Part shown: positions 7,192-15,391 of the stretch, in pieces
How the letters are laid out: the number at the start of each line of letters is the position of its first letter
Numbering within the stretch: position 1 is the first letter of the stretch
Source of the DNA: Spirochaetaceae bacterium
GTDB lineage: Bacteria; Myxococcota_A; UBA9160; UBA4427
Assembly (NCBI GenBank): GCA_020632655.1
Contig: JACKFD010000003.1
Span: 1-64,000 of the forward strand
Direction of reading: 5' to 3'
Length of the DNA: 64,000 nt
The notes under the pieces: generated by a model
What the model was told of the DNA's origin: nothing
The model's input: only the letters and a program-made list of their open reading frames with translations
Database searches by the model: none
Translations under genes and position numbers: made by a program

Positions 7192-9207
7192 ATGACGACC
7201 AAGCGGAACGCGAAGCCGGCGGAGAAGACGGCGCGGAAGGCCAGCAAGCCCGCCGCCAAGGGGGCCGGAAACGGCGCGGTGAGCGAGGAGACTCGCCGGA
7301 TGGCCGCCATCGTCGACAACGCCCAGACGCCGATCATGATGATCGATCGGGACTTCGTGATCACGTACGCGAATCGCGCCTCGATCTCGCTCCTGAGCTC
7401 GCAGGCGGAGACGCTCGAGTCGATCTTCCCGGGCTTCGAGGTGGCGAACCTGATCGGCACCTGCATCGACGACTTCCACAAGAATCCCAGCCATCAGCGC
7501 CGTCTCCTCGCGGATCCGAACAACTCCCCCTACGAGACGGACATCCAGGTCGGGCCGCTGAAGTTCCACATCGCGGTCAACGCCATGATCGATGCCAAGG
7601 GTGAGCACGTCGGCCACTCCCTCGAGTGGTCCGACGTGACCGAGGCACGGGCGAAGGAGATCGAGGTCGCCCGGCTCGAGTCGGCGGTCAACGGCGCGAG
7701 CAACCCGCTGCTCATGGTCAACAAGGACCTCGAGATCGTGTACGCGAATGCGGCCTCCGTGAACCTCCTTCGCAAGCACGAGCAGACCCTGCGCGGGCTC
7801 TATCCCGGCTTCTCTGTCTCCGAGGTGATCGGCACCTGCATCGACATCTTCCACAAGAACCCGGCGCACCAGCGGGGCCTGCTCGCCGACCCGTCGAACC
7901 TGCCCTACCGCACGGACATCCAGGTGGGTCCGCTGGTCTTCGACATCAACGTGAACGCGATCATCGACCCGAGCGGGCACTACATCGGCTGCACCCTCGA
8001 GTGGTCCGAGGTGACCGCTCAGCGGGACGCCCAGCGCCAGATCGAGCAGCTGATCGGCGACGCGACCGCGGGCAACCTCGACGAGCGGCTCGAGTCGGCT
8101 CGCTACGAGGGCTTCCTCAAGGATCTGAGCGACGGCATCAATCAGCTGCTCGAGGTCGTGGCGGCGCCGATCAAGTCCGCCTCGGACGCGGTCAGCGCCC
8201 TGGCCGAGGGCGACGTGTCCGCCCGCATGGACGGGGACTACCTCGGTGAGTTCGCACGATTGCGGGATGCGATCAACGCCTGCACGTCGAAGCTCTTCCA
8301 GACGGTGGTCGACATCCGTGACTCCGCGGGCCGGGTCTCGGATGGCGCTCGTGAGATCTCGACCGGCAACCAGGACCTGAACGTGCGCACGCAGCAGCAG
8401 GCCGCCGCGCTCGAAGAGTGCGCGTCGACGGTCGAGGAGCTGACCAGCACGGTCAAGCAGAACGCCGACAACTCGCGTGAGGCGGACCAGCTGGCCAAGC
8501 AGGCGCGCGATCTCGCGGAGACGGGCGGCCAGGTCGTGTCGGCGGCGGTCGAGGCGATGGGCGGCATCAACAGTGCGAGCAAGAAGATCGCCGACATCAT
8601 CGGCGTGATCGACGAGATCGCCTTCCAGACGAACCTGCTGGCTCTGAACGCGGCCGTCGAGGCGGCCCGGGCGGGCGAGCAGGGCCGGGGCTTCGCGGTG
8701 GTCGCCGCGGAGGTCCGGAACCTCGCGCAGCGCAGCGCCGAGGCCGCGAAGGAGATCAAGTCGCTCATCAACGACAGCGTCGAGCAGGTCGAGGAGGGCT
8801 CGAAGCTCGTCGACGACTCGGGTGCGAAGCTCGAGGAGATCGTGACCAGCGTCAAGAAGGTCAGCGAGATCATCTCCGAGATCGCCACCGCGAGCGAGGA
8901 GCAGGCGACGGGCATCGAGCAGGTGAACACCGCCGTCGGCGAGATGGACCGCATGACGCAGCAGAACGCGGCGCTGGTCGAGGAGGCGTCCTCCGCGAGC
9001 GAGGCGATGATGAACCAGGCGGTCGAGCTCACGAACGTGGTCGCCTTCTTCCGGACGGGAGACCAGGCGCCGGCTCGCGACTCGGGTGCTTCGGCGGCGC
9101 GGCGGCCCGCGCCGTCCGCGGCCCCGGCCGCTGCCCGGCCCGCCCCGGCCCCCGCACGCAGCCAGGCGGCCTCGTCCGACGACGGCGACGAGTGGGAGGA
9201 GTTCTAG
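7192..9207 (+). CDS. Soluble chemoreceptor with two PAS domains
   Basis: Receptor of 671 residues without membrane segments. A basic Lys/Ala-rich tail (residues 1-28) is followed by two near-duplicate PAS domains (about 35-160 and 161-285; both contain IGTCID, FHKNP and TDIQVGPL), a HAMP-like linker, and a methyl-accepting signalling domain with hairpin tip QTNLLALNAAVEAARAGEQG near residue 480. The C-terminus is Pro/Ala-rich and ends EWEEF, a match to the W-x-x-F pentapeptide tether that binds CheR. ATG 7192 is chosen for the AGGAG at 7177-7181. Related PAS receptors often sense redox state or small ligands, but no heme or flavin ligand residue can be assigned here. Confidence 0.93.
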   Translation: MTTKRNAKPAEKTARKASKPAAKGAGNGAVSEETRRMAAIVDNAQTPIMMIDRDFVITYANRASISLLSSQAETLESIFPGFEVANLIGTCIDDFHKNPSHQRRLLADPNNSPYETDIQVGPLKFHIAVNAMIDAKGEHVGHSLEWSDVTEARAKEIEVARLESAVNGASNPLLMVNKDLEIVYANAASVNLLRKHEQTLRGLYPGFSVSEVIGTCIDIFHKNPAHQRGLLADPSNLPYRTDIQVGPLVFDINVNAIIDPSGHYIGCTLEWSEVTAQRDAQRQIEQLIGDATAGNLDERLESARYEGFLKDLSDGINQLLEVVAAPIKSASDAVSALAEGDVSARMDGDYLGEFARLRDAINACTSKLFQTVVDIRDSAGRVSDGAREISTGNQDLNVRTQQQAAALEECASTVEELTSTVKQNADNSREADQLAKQARDLAETGGQVVSAAVEAMGGINSASKKIADIIGVIDEIAFQTNLLALNAAVEAARAGEQGRGFAVVAAEVRNLAQRSAEAAKEIKSLINDSVEQVEEGSKLVDDSGAKLEEIVTSVKKVSEIISEIATASEEQATGIEQVNTAVGEMDRMTQQNAALVEEASSASEAMMNQAVELTNVVAFFRTGDQAPARDSGASAARRPAPSAAPAAARPAPAPARSQAASSDDGDEWEEF

Positions 9208-9230
9208 GCGCTGGGCCGAACCCGATCGGA

Positions 9231-9268
9231 CGCGGCCTGCGGATCCGAAGGAGGATCCGCAGGCCGCG
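9231..9268 (+). other. Strong 16-bp hairpin between receptor and cheR genes
   Basis: A perfect inverted repeat: left arm 9231-9246 (CGCGGCCTGCGGATCC), 6-nt loop GAAGGA, right arm 9253-9268. It lies in the 84-bp gap inside the operon. A U-run does not follow (GTTCCCC), so it could be a partial terminator, a processing site or an mRNA-stabilising element that sets the high receptor to low CheR ratio. Confidence 0.6.
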
Positions 9269-9291
9269 GTTCCCCGTGAGAGCGGAAGACG

Positions 9292-10131
9292 ATGTCCAGC
9301 GAAGTTCGCGAGTTCAAGTTCACGACGGGTGATTTCCAACGTCTGGCGCGGATCGTCCGGGAGACCTCCGGCATCGCGCTGACTCCGGCCAAGCGGGATC
9401 TGGTCTATTCGCGCCTCGCGAAGCGGGTCCGGGCCTTCGGCTTCAAGTCCTTCTCGCAGTATGCGGATCTGCTCGACTCGGGCGACCAGGCCGAGCTCGT
9501 CGAGCTGACGAACGCGATGACGACGAACGTCACGTCGTTCCTGCGCGAGTCGTACCACTTCGACCATCTCTGCGACGAGATCCTCCCCGGCCTGATCGCC
9601 GGTCGCTCTTCCGGGCAGCGCATCCGGATCTGGTCGGCAGCCTGCTCGACGGGCGAGGAGCCGTACTCGATCGCGTTGAGTGCACTGGCGCGGGTGCCGA
9701 ACGTCGCTCAGCACGACTTCCGGATCCTGGCCACGGACCTCGACTCGCAGGTCGTGGAGCGCGGTCGGAACGGCGTCTACGAGGCATCCTCGGTCGAGGC
9801 GCTGCCCAAGGAGTGGCAGCGCCGCTACTTCCAGCGTGGTCGGGGCTCGAGCTCGGGTCGCTTCCGGGTGAAGCCCGAGGTCCGTGACCTGATCGCCTTC
9901 AAGACGCTGAACCTGATGCAGCCGTGGCCCGTGAAGGGGCCCTTCGACGCGATCTTCTGCCGCAACGTGATGATCTACTTCGACGACGAGACGCGGGCGC
10001 GGCTCGTGGAGCGCTTCCGTCAGCTCCTGAAGATCGGTGGCTTCCTCTTCATCGGGCACTCCGAGAGCCTGCCCGCGCAGGTGCAGGGATTCGAGTTCAT
10101 GAAGCGGACGACCTACCGGAGGGCCGTGTGA
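9292..10131 (+). CDS. cheR: Chemotaxis protein methyltransferase CheR
   Basis: S-adenosylmethionine-dependent glutamate methyltransferase that adapts receptors. The 279-residue protein has the helical N-terminal domain and the SAM-binding core: IWSAACSTGEEPYSIA, LATDLDSQVVERGR, and the FCRNVMIYFD motif near residue 225. The EWEEF tail of the adjacent receptor is a likely docking site. The stop is one base from cheD (TGAgATG), so both are co-translated. Confidence 0.96.
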   Translation: MSSEVREFKFTTGDFQRLARIVRETSGIALTPAKRDLVYSRLAKRVRAFGFKSFSQYADLLDSGDQAELVELTNAMTTNVTSFLRESYHFDHLCDEILPGLIAGRSSGQRIRIWSAACSTGEEPYSIALSALARVPNVAQHDFRILATDLDSQVVERGRNGVYEASSVEALPKEWQRRYFQRGRGSSSGRFRVKPEVRDLIAFKTLNLMQPWPVKGPFDAIFCRNVMIYFDDETRARLVERFRQLLKIGGFLFIGHSESLPAQVQGFEFMKRTTYRRAV

Positions 10132-10132
10132 G

Positions 10133-10771
10133 ATGAGCCCTTCCGGTTCCGGCGCCCTGGTCTCGCGCGGACACGTCCTGCCCGCGGCGGTGCCGGGCTT
10201 CGAGGACATCGAGCGCTACTGGGATCCCCACAACGAGATCTCTGCAGCGAAGATCCTGCCGGGCGAGTTCTACGTCACGCGGAGCGACGAGCTGATCGTG
10301 ACGGTCCTCGGTTCCTGCGTGTCGGCATGCATCCGCGACCTGCGCGCTGGCGTCGGCGGCATGAACCACTTCATGCTCCCGGGCGGCGGCGCGGACACGT
10401 CGGCGGCGGCGCGCTACGGCGCCTACGCGATGGAGACGTTGCTCAACGAGCTCTTCAAGCTCGGCGCGACCAAGCGCAATCTCGAGATCAAGCTGACCGG
10501 CGGCGGTCGCATCGGCGCGAGCCGCACGGACGTCGGGCAATGGAACATCGACTTCGTCCGCAAGTTCCTGACGGACGAGGGGCTCGACGCGATCGTGGAG
10601 GATCTCGGAGGGCGGAATCCGCGGAAGGTCCTCTACTTCGCGAAGACCGGGAAGCTCCGGGTGCTGAAGATCCGCGAGCTCCACAACGACACGCTGCAAC
10701 GGCGCGAGCAGACCTACGAGGCGCGGCTCAAGACTTCGGGCAGCCAGGGTGGCGACGTCGAGCTCTTCTGA
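10133..10771 (+). CDS. cheD: Receptor glutamine deamidase CheD
   Basis: Deamidates receptor glutamines; in other bacteria CheD also interacts with CheC or with receptors. Of 212 residues, the core has catalytic Cys62 in VLGSCVSACIRD and His79 in GGMNHFMLPGG, then GGGRIGAS. Relative to common CheD it has about 45 extra residues at the N-terminus. Its C-terminus ends GGDVELF, shared with the soluble receptor encoded at 2334-3467. No cheC or cheZ is found in the window, so dephosphorylation of CheY~P must rely on another protein or on intrinsic decay. Confidence 0.94.
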   Translation: MSPSGSGALVSRGHVLPAAVPGFEDIERYWDPHNEISAAKILPGEFYVTRSDELIVTVLGSCVSACIRDLRAGVGGMNHFMLPGGGADTSAAARYGAYAMETLLNELFKLGATKRNLEIKLTGGGRIGASRTDVGQWNIDFVRKFLTDEGLDAIVEDLGGRNPRKVLYFAKTGKLRVLKIRELHNDTLQRREQTYEARLKTSGSQGGDVELF

Positions 10772-10807
10772 CGGCTCCGGGCGTGGCGGGCAAAAGGGGG
10801 TACGCAG

Positions 10808-11860
10808 GTGGCCGCGATTCGCGTCCTGATCGTCGACGACTCGGCCGTGGTCCGGAAGCAGCTGACCGCGATCTTCGACGACTACCCCGACATCGAGGTC
10901 GTCGGGACGGCGCCCGATCCCTTCGTCGCGCGGCGGCGGATCAAGGAGCTCGAGCCCGACGTCCTGACGCTCGACGTCGAGATGCCGCGAATGGACGGGC
11001 TGACCTTCCTTTCGAACCTGATGCGACTGCGGCCGATGCCCGTCGTGATGGTCTCGACGCTCACGCAGAAGGGCGCCGACGTCACGCTGCGCGCGCTCGA
11101 GCTGGGCGCCTTCGACTTCGTCTCGAAGCCGACCATGGGTGTCGAGGAGCGTCTCCAGGAGTACGCCGACGAGCTGGCGACCAAGGTGCGGGCGGCGTCG
11201 CGGGCGAACGTCGAGCGCCTGGGCCTGCGCTCCGCCCGGGCTGTGCAGTCCGGAGGGGCGCCGGTGAAGCAGACGTCGCACTTCGCGACGACGAACAAGA
11301 TCATCGCGATCGGCGCATCGACCGGCGGCACCGAGGCCGTCGCCGACATCCTCGCCGGTATGCCCGCCGACGCCCCGGGCATCGTCGTCACGCAGCATCT
11401 CCCGGGCTCCTTCAGCGAGGCCTTCGCGAAGCGGCTGGACGGACAGAGCGCCATGCGCGTCCGCCTGGCCGGCGATCGGGAGACGATCCGCAACGGCAAC
11501 GTCTACATCGCGCCGGGCGGTGACCACCACCTCGCGGTGCATCGCAACGGCGCCGACTTCATCTGTCGCCTCGAAGCGCGCGAACGCGTGAGCGGCCACC
11601 GTCCCTCCGTCGACGTCCTCTTCGACTCGGTCGCCACCAAGGCGGGCCGCAACGCCGTGGGCGTCCTGCTCACGGGCATGGGGGCGGACGGGGCCGCGGG
11701 CCTCAAGGCCATGCGCGACTCCGGTGCGCCGACGATCTGCCAGGACGAGGCGACGAGCGTCGTCTGGGGCATGCCGGGGGTCGCCGTGAAGATGGGGGCG
11801 GCCTGCGAGGTGCTGCCCCTGGAGCGCATCGGCGCGGCGATCCTCAAGGCGGCGCGCTGA
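10808..11860 (+). CDS. cheB: Chemotaxis methylesterase/deamidase CheB
   Basis: Response-regulator methylesterase of 350 residues. Receiver domain 1-125 with Asp10-Asp11, phosphoacceptor Asp56 (LTLDVEMPRMDG) and Lys in VSKPT; catalytic domain with Ser171 in IGASTGGTEA, His in VTQHLPGSF and Asp in LLTGMGADGAAGL. GTG start at 10808 preceded by AAGGGGG (10794-10800). Last gene of the plus-strand cluster, reversing CheR action when phosphorylated by CheA. Confidence 0.96.
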   Translation: MAAIRVLIVDDSAVVRKQLTAIFDDYPDIEVVGTAPDPFVARRRIKELEPDVLTLDVEMPRMDGLTFLSNLMRLRPMPVVMVSTLTQKGADVTLRALELGAFDFVSKPTMGVEERLQEYADELATKVRAASRANVERLGLRSARAVQSGGAPVKQTSHFATTNKIIAIGASTGGTEAVADILAGMPADAPGIVVTQHLPGSFSEAFAKRLDGQSAMRVRLAGDRETIRNGNVYIAPGGDHHLAVHRNGADFICRLEARERVSGHRPSVDVLFDSVATKAGRNAVGVLLTGMGADGAAGLKAMRDSGAPTICQDEATSVVWGMPGVAVKMGAACEVLPLERIGAAILKAAR

Positions 11861-11871
11861 GCCCATCCCGA

Positions 11872-11896
11872 CGTCTCGGCAACGCGCGTCGAGACG
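11872..11896. terminator. Small hairpin after cheB
   Basis: CGTCTCG (11872-11878) pairs with CGAGACG (11890-11896) across an 11-nt loop, in the 82-bp gap between convergent cheB and the sulfotransferase gene. A short stem without U-tract, so only a possible end signal. Confidence 0.3.
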
Positions 11897-11942
11897 GCGT
11901 CGAGGCCGGACGCCCCTCGCCGACGAAGCCGCGCCCCCGGAC

Positions 11943-12830
11943 TCAGGCCGCCCATGCCTCCGTCATCTCGAGCCAGCGTCGCGTATGCGCGTTGTGGAAG
12001 CGCGCCTCCATCGCGCGGGCCTCGGGCAGGCACACGCGGGCGAGGGCGCGGGCGACGGACTCGGGCATGACCTCCGCGCGACCGGCGTTGCGCCGCTCGC
12101 CCACGTCCGGCGGCAGGACGGATTCGTCCGCGCGGGCGCCGAGGAAGCCGAGTACCGAGGCCAGGAACGCGCGCGGATCGCCGGCCAGATCGTCGAAGAA
12201 CCCGACGAAGAGGCGATCGGGGCCGAAATGTGCCTCCCAGCTCGCCAGGTTGCGCGCGTACTCCGCATGTCCCCGCGTCTTGGGAGACTCGAATCGGCGC
12301 AGCACGTCGGCCTCGCTCACGTCGTCGATCAGCTGGTCGCCGCCCTTGCGGAAATGCATCGAGAGCGAGGACCAGGCGCGCTCGACCGGATTGCGCAGCA
12401 GGTAGACGATGCGGCCCTGCGGCATCAAGCGCGCCACGTCGGCGACGCGGGGCTCGGGGATCCGGGCGTAGCCGGGACAGACCTCGCCGCGCAGGCGTCC
12501 CGGGAGCGTCGGGAAGAGGGTCGCGTACCACGCGTCGGAGCGTCGACCGAGGCAGTAGCGATAGGCCCAGGCGAGCTCGTCGTACGCCTGCTCGCGGCCG
12601 GGGTCCCGGAGTCGCTCGACGAGCTTCTCGGCGAGGTGGTGGCGCGCCTTGCGGAGATGGTTCTTCTTGCGGTTGAAGAGACGCGCGGCGAGGCCGGGAT
12701 GGGGATGGTCGAAGTAGTGGAGCTCCTTCGGCGGGGGCAGCCAGATGTCGGGATGCCGCGAGAGGTTCTCCTGGAGCCAGGTCGTCCCCGCCTTCTGGGC
12801 GCCGATGCAGAGGAAGTCCGGAGCAGGCAT
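11943..12830 (-). CDS. Sulfotransferase family protein
   Basis: PAPS-dependent sulfotransferase fold, 295 residues. The 5'-phosphosulfate loop is at the N-terminus (CIGAQKAGTTWLQENL, residues about 7-22), and the 3'-phosphate-binding motif RIVYLLRNPVERAWSS lies about residue 135. This matches bacterial sulfotransferases acting on carbohydrates or small molecules; the substrate cannot be told. It is transcribed divergently from an SGNH hydrolase gene 97 bp away, so the pair might modify the same surface glycan, which is inference from position only. Confidence 0.85.
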   Translation of the reverse strand: MPAPDFLCIGAQKAGTTWLQENLSRHPDIWLPPPKELHYFDHPHPGLAARLFNRKKNHLRKARHHLAEKLVERLRDPGREQAYDELAWAYRYCLGRRSDAWYATLFPTLPGRLRGEVCPGYARIPEPRVADVARLMPQGRIVYLLRNPVERAWSSLSMHFRKGGDQLIDDVSEADVLRRFESPKTRGHAEYARNLASWEAHFGPDRLFVGFFDDLAGDPRAFLASVLGFLGARADESVLPPDVGERRNAGRAEVMPESVARALARVCLPEARAMEARFHNAHTRRWLEMTEAWAA

Positions 12831-12927
12831 CGCGCGAAGCTAGACGATGGTCGGGGGGGCAGCAATCGCGCTTCGTTTCGAGTGACCGGAAGGGCTGGTA
12901 CCGTTAGGCGCTCGACGAGGGGGTCGC

Positions 12928-14124
12928 GTGTCCCGACGATGGATCCGATTGCTCTTTCCGCTCTTCGCGCTCGGCCTCTCGCTGGGCCTGGTCGAGCTCG
13001 GGCTGCGTGTCGGCGGGATCGCGTACCCGGCCCTCGATCGGCCGACGTACGGACTGCGGGAATGGGGTGTCCCGCACGCCGAGGGCTGGGCGACGGGCGA
13101 GACCCGGCAATGGGTGCGGCTGAACGCCGAAGGGGCGCGCGATCGCGACCACGCGGTCGCCAAGCCGCCGGATACGCTGCGCATCGTCGTCGTCGGCGAC
13201 TCCTACACCTCGGCGTTCCACGTCCCGCTGGAGGCGACGTTCTGGTCCGTCGCCGAGCGTCGTCTCGCCGATTGCGACGCCCGACGGGGCCGCGAGATCG
13301 AGCTGATCGCGCTCGGCAAGGAGGGCTACGGCACGGTCGAGGAGCTGCTCGCCCTGCGACGCTTCGGCTTCCGCTACGCGCCCGACTGGGTCGTGCTCGC
13401 CTTCCTGACGGGCAACGACTTCCGGAACAACTCGCCCGCGCTCAAGCGCTCGGACCGTCCCTACTTCGTGCTCGAAGAGGGCGGGCTGCGTCTCGACGAG
13501 TCCTACGCCGAGCGTGCGTCCTTCCGTCGCTGGGCCGGATGGGAGGGGGATCTCTGGTACGGACTCGTGAATCGCGTGCGCATCGTGCAGGTCGCCCGTC
13601 ATGTCGCCTCGCAGGTGGAGCGACGGCTCGAGGCGGCGAAGGACGAGACCCGTGCGAAGCAGGCGGCGCCCGGGGCCGAGCCGGGGCTCGACGACGGGAT
13701 CTACCTCGAGCCCGACGATGCGGCCTGGCGCTCGGCCTGGCAGACGACCGAGGCCGTGATCGAACGCATGCGCGACGAGGTGCGCGAGCACGACGCCCGC
13801 TTCCTGCTCATGACGCTGAGCAACGCGATCCAGGTGAATCCCGACGCGGCGCTGCGCACGGCCTACGCGGAGCGGACCGGGGCCGTGGACCTCTTTGCGC
13901 CGGACCGACGGCTGGCTCGCTTCGCCGAAGCGGCCGGCATCCCCGTCCTCACCCTCGCGCCGACGCTCCGCGCCTGGGCCGAGCAGAACGACACCTGCGT
14001 CCACGGCTTCGAGGCGCCCTGGATCTGCCAGGGGCATTGGAACGTGCACGGCCATCGCGTGGCCGGCGAGGCCCTCGCGACACGGCTCTGCGAGGAGCTC
14101 GGGCGGGAGGCGGCGGGGCGCTGA
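12928..14124 (+). CDS. SGNH/GDSL hydrolase-like protein, membrane anchored or secreted
   Basis: 398 residues with one N-terminal hydrophobic segment (about residues 5-30, LLFPLFALGLSLGLVELGLR) that can serve as an anchor or signal. The SGNH blocks are present: VVVGDSYTS near residue 91 (nucleophile Ser), LTGNDF with the block III Asn, and a C-terminal GHWNVHGHRVAGEALA carrying the catalytic His. Such proteins are esterases or polysaccharide O-acetyl-modifying enzymes. GTG start at 12928. It diverges from the sulfotransferase. Confidence 0.8.
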   Translation: MSRRWIRLLFPLFALGLSLGLVELGLRVGGIAYPALDRPTYGLREWGVPHAEGWATGETRQWVRLNAEGARDRDHAVAKPPDTLRIVVVGDSYTSAFHVPLEATFWSVAERRLADCDARRGREIELIALGKEGYGTVEELLALRRFGFRYAPDWVVLAFLTGNDFRNNSPALKRSDRPYFVLEEGGLRLDESYAERASFRRWAGWEGDLWYGLVNRVRIVQVARHVASQVERRLEAAKDETRAKQAAPGAEPGLDDGIYLEPDDAAWRSAWQTTEAVIERMRDEVREHDARFLLMTLSNAIQVNPDAALRTAYAERTGAVDLFAPDRRLARFAEAAGIPVLTLAPTLRAWAEQNDTCVHGFEAPWICQGHWNVHGHRVAGEALATRLCEELGREAAGR

Positions 14125-14170
14125 GCCGGGACGCGGGAGGTCGAGGACGCGGGTCGCGCGGTCGGCGGAC

Positions 14171-15391
14171 TCAGTCGATCGCCCGGAAGGCCTGCATCCG
14201 CCACTGACCCCAGGCCGCGAAGCCGATCAGGACGCCGCCGTAGGCAGCCACGACCGTCGGCAGGTCGGTCGCCTCGGCCAGCGCGCCACCGAGCTGCGCG
14301 CCGAAGGCCATCGAGAGGATGATGCCCATCAGCTGCAGCGAGGTCACCCGTGCCCGATAGGCGTTCGGGACGTGGACCTGGACCGCGGTCGTGACGGACA
14401 CGTTCACGAGCACGTGGGCGAAGCCCGTGATCGCGAAGCCCGCGAGGCCGACTGCGAAGGAGTCCGTCGCGGCGACGACGAGCAGCCCGAGGCCGTAGAC
14501 GACGAGGCCCACGCGCACGGTCGCCGAGTCGCGGAAGCGGTCGGCGAGCCAGACCGACGCGATCGCGGTCGCCACCGCCGAGAGGCCGACCGCCGACACG
14601 AGCAGACCGAGTCCCGCCTCGTCGACGTGGAAGACCTCGCGCGACAGACCCGCGGCGAGCTGCTGCACGCTCATGCCGAAGGCGGCGCTCGTGCTGACGG
14701 TCAGGAGGGCGATGCGCAGCGCCGGATGGCCGCGAGCCACCCGCGCGCCCTCGAGGATCTCGGCGAGCACGCCGGGTGAGGCGTGGGTCGGCCGGGACTG
14801 CCGGGGCCGCAGGAAGCAGAGCACGGTCACGAGCGGGAGATGGGCCAGGGCGTTGATCGCGAAGGCCGCCGTCGGGCCCCACCGCGAGAGCACGACGCCC
14901 GCGATCGCCGGACCGATCGCGCGGGAGAGGTTGAACTGGATCGCGTTCAGCCGGTAGGCCGGACGAAGCTGGTGTTCCGGCACGATGTCGGCGATCAGGG
15001 ATTGATAGGCCGACAGGTTGACGGAGGACGCGAACCCGATCGCGGCGGCGAGCGCCATCAGGTTCGTGACAGTCACCGCCTGCTCCCGGCTCACCTCGCA
15101 GAGCGCGGCGGTCAGGACGATCTGCGCGACGAGCGCCCCCAGCAGGACGAGCCGCTTCGAGTGGCGATCCGACCAGGCGCCGCCGAGGGGCGAGCCGAAG
15201 AGCGAGGGCAGATTCTGGGCGACGGCGACGGTCCCGAGCAGCGTCTCGGAGCCCGTGATGCCGTAGACGATGACCGGCACGCTCAGGCCGAGCATCCAGT
15301 TCGCGGACGAGGACACGGCCCCCGTCGACCAGAAGGCGACGAAGGCGCGTTCCCGAAGCGGATCGAGGGGGCCGGAAGGGGCTGTGCTCAG
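14171..15391 (-). CDS. Major facilitator superfamily transporter
   Basis: Integral inner-membrane protein with about 12 hydrophobic segments; motif SDRHSKRLVLLG after the second segment corresponds to the MFS loop 2-3 signature. The frame starting at the first ATG/GTG/TTG (GTG 15316, 381 residues) lacks the usual N-terminal lead-in of this family. Reading on upstream gives PLRERAFVAFWSTGAV, just the expected sequence, back to CTG 15391-15389, which overlaps the korB stop (CTGA). I therefore place the start at this CTG (406 residues), implying coupling to korB. Substrate unknown; the family includes enterobactin-exporter-like and macrolide-efflux-like members. Confidence 0.82.
   Translation of the reverse strand: MSTAPSGPLDPLRERAFVAFWSTGAVSSSANWMLGLSVPVIVYGITGSETLLGTVAVAQNLPSLFGSPLGGAWSDRHSKRLVLLGALVAQIVLTAALCEVSREQAVTVTNLMALAAAIGFASSVNLSAYQSLIADIVPEHQLRPAYRLNAIQFNLSRAIGPAIAGVVLSRWGPTAAFAINALAHLPLVTVLCFLRPRQSRPTHASPGVLAEILEGARVARGHPALRIALLTVSTSAAFGMSVQQLAAGLSREVFHVDEAGLGLLVSAVGLSAVATAIASVWLADRFRDSATVRVGLVVYGLGLLVVAATDSFAVGLAGFAITGFAHVLVNVSVTTAVQVHVPNAYRARVTSLQLMGIILSMAFGAQLGGALAEATDLPTVVAAYGGVLIGFAAWGQWRMQAFRAID

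Noticed and set aside
7078..10209. 1043-codon minus-strand frame opposite the double-PAS receptor and cheR
   Set aside because: Shadow of cheW/receptor/cheR; low-complexity Arg/Leu/Asp composition and no recognisable domain.
11943..15391. Mobile element or genomic island with sulfotransferase, SGNH and MFS genes
   Set aside because: No integrase, transposase, terminal repeats or tRNA boundary, and base composition is like the neighbours.
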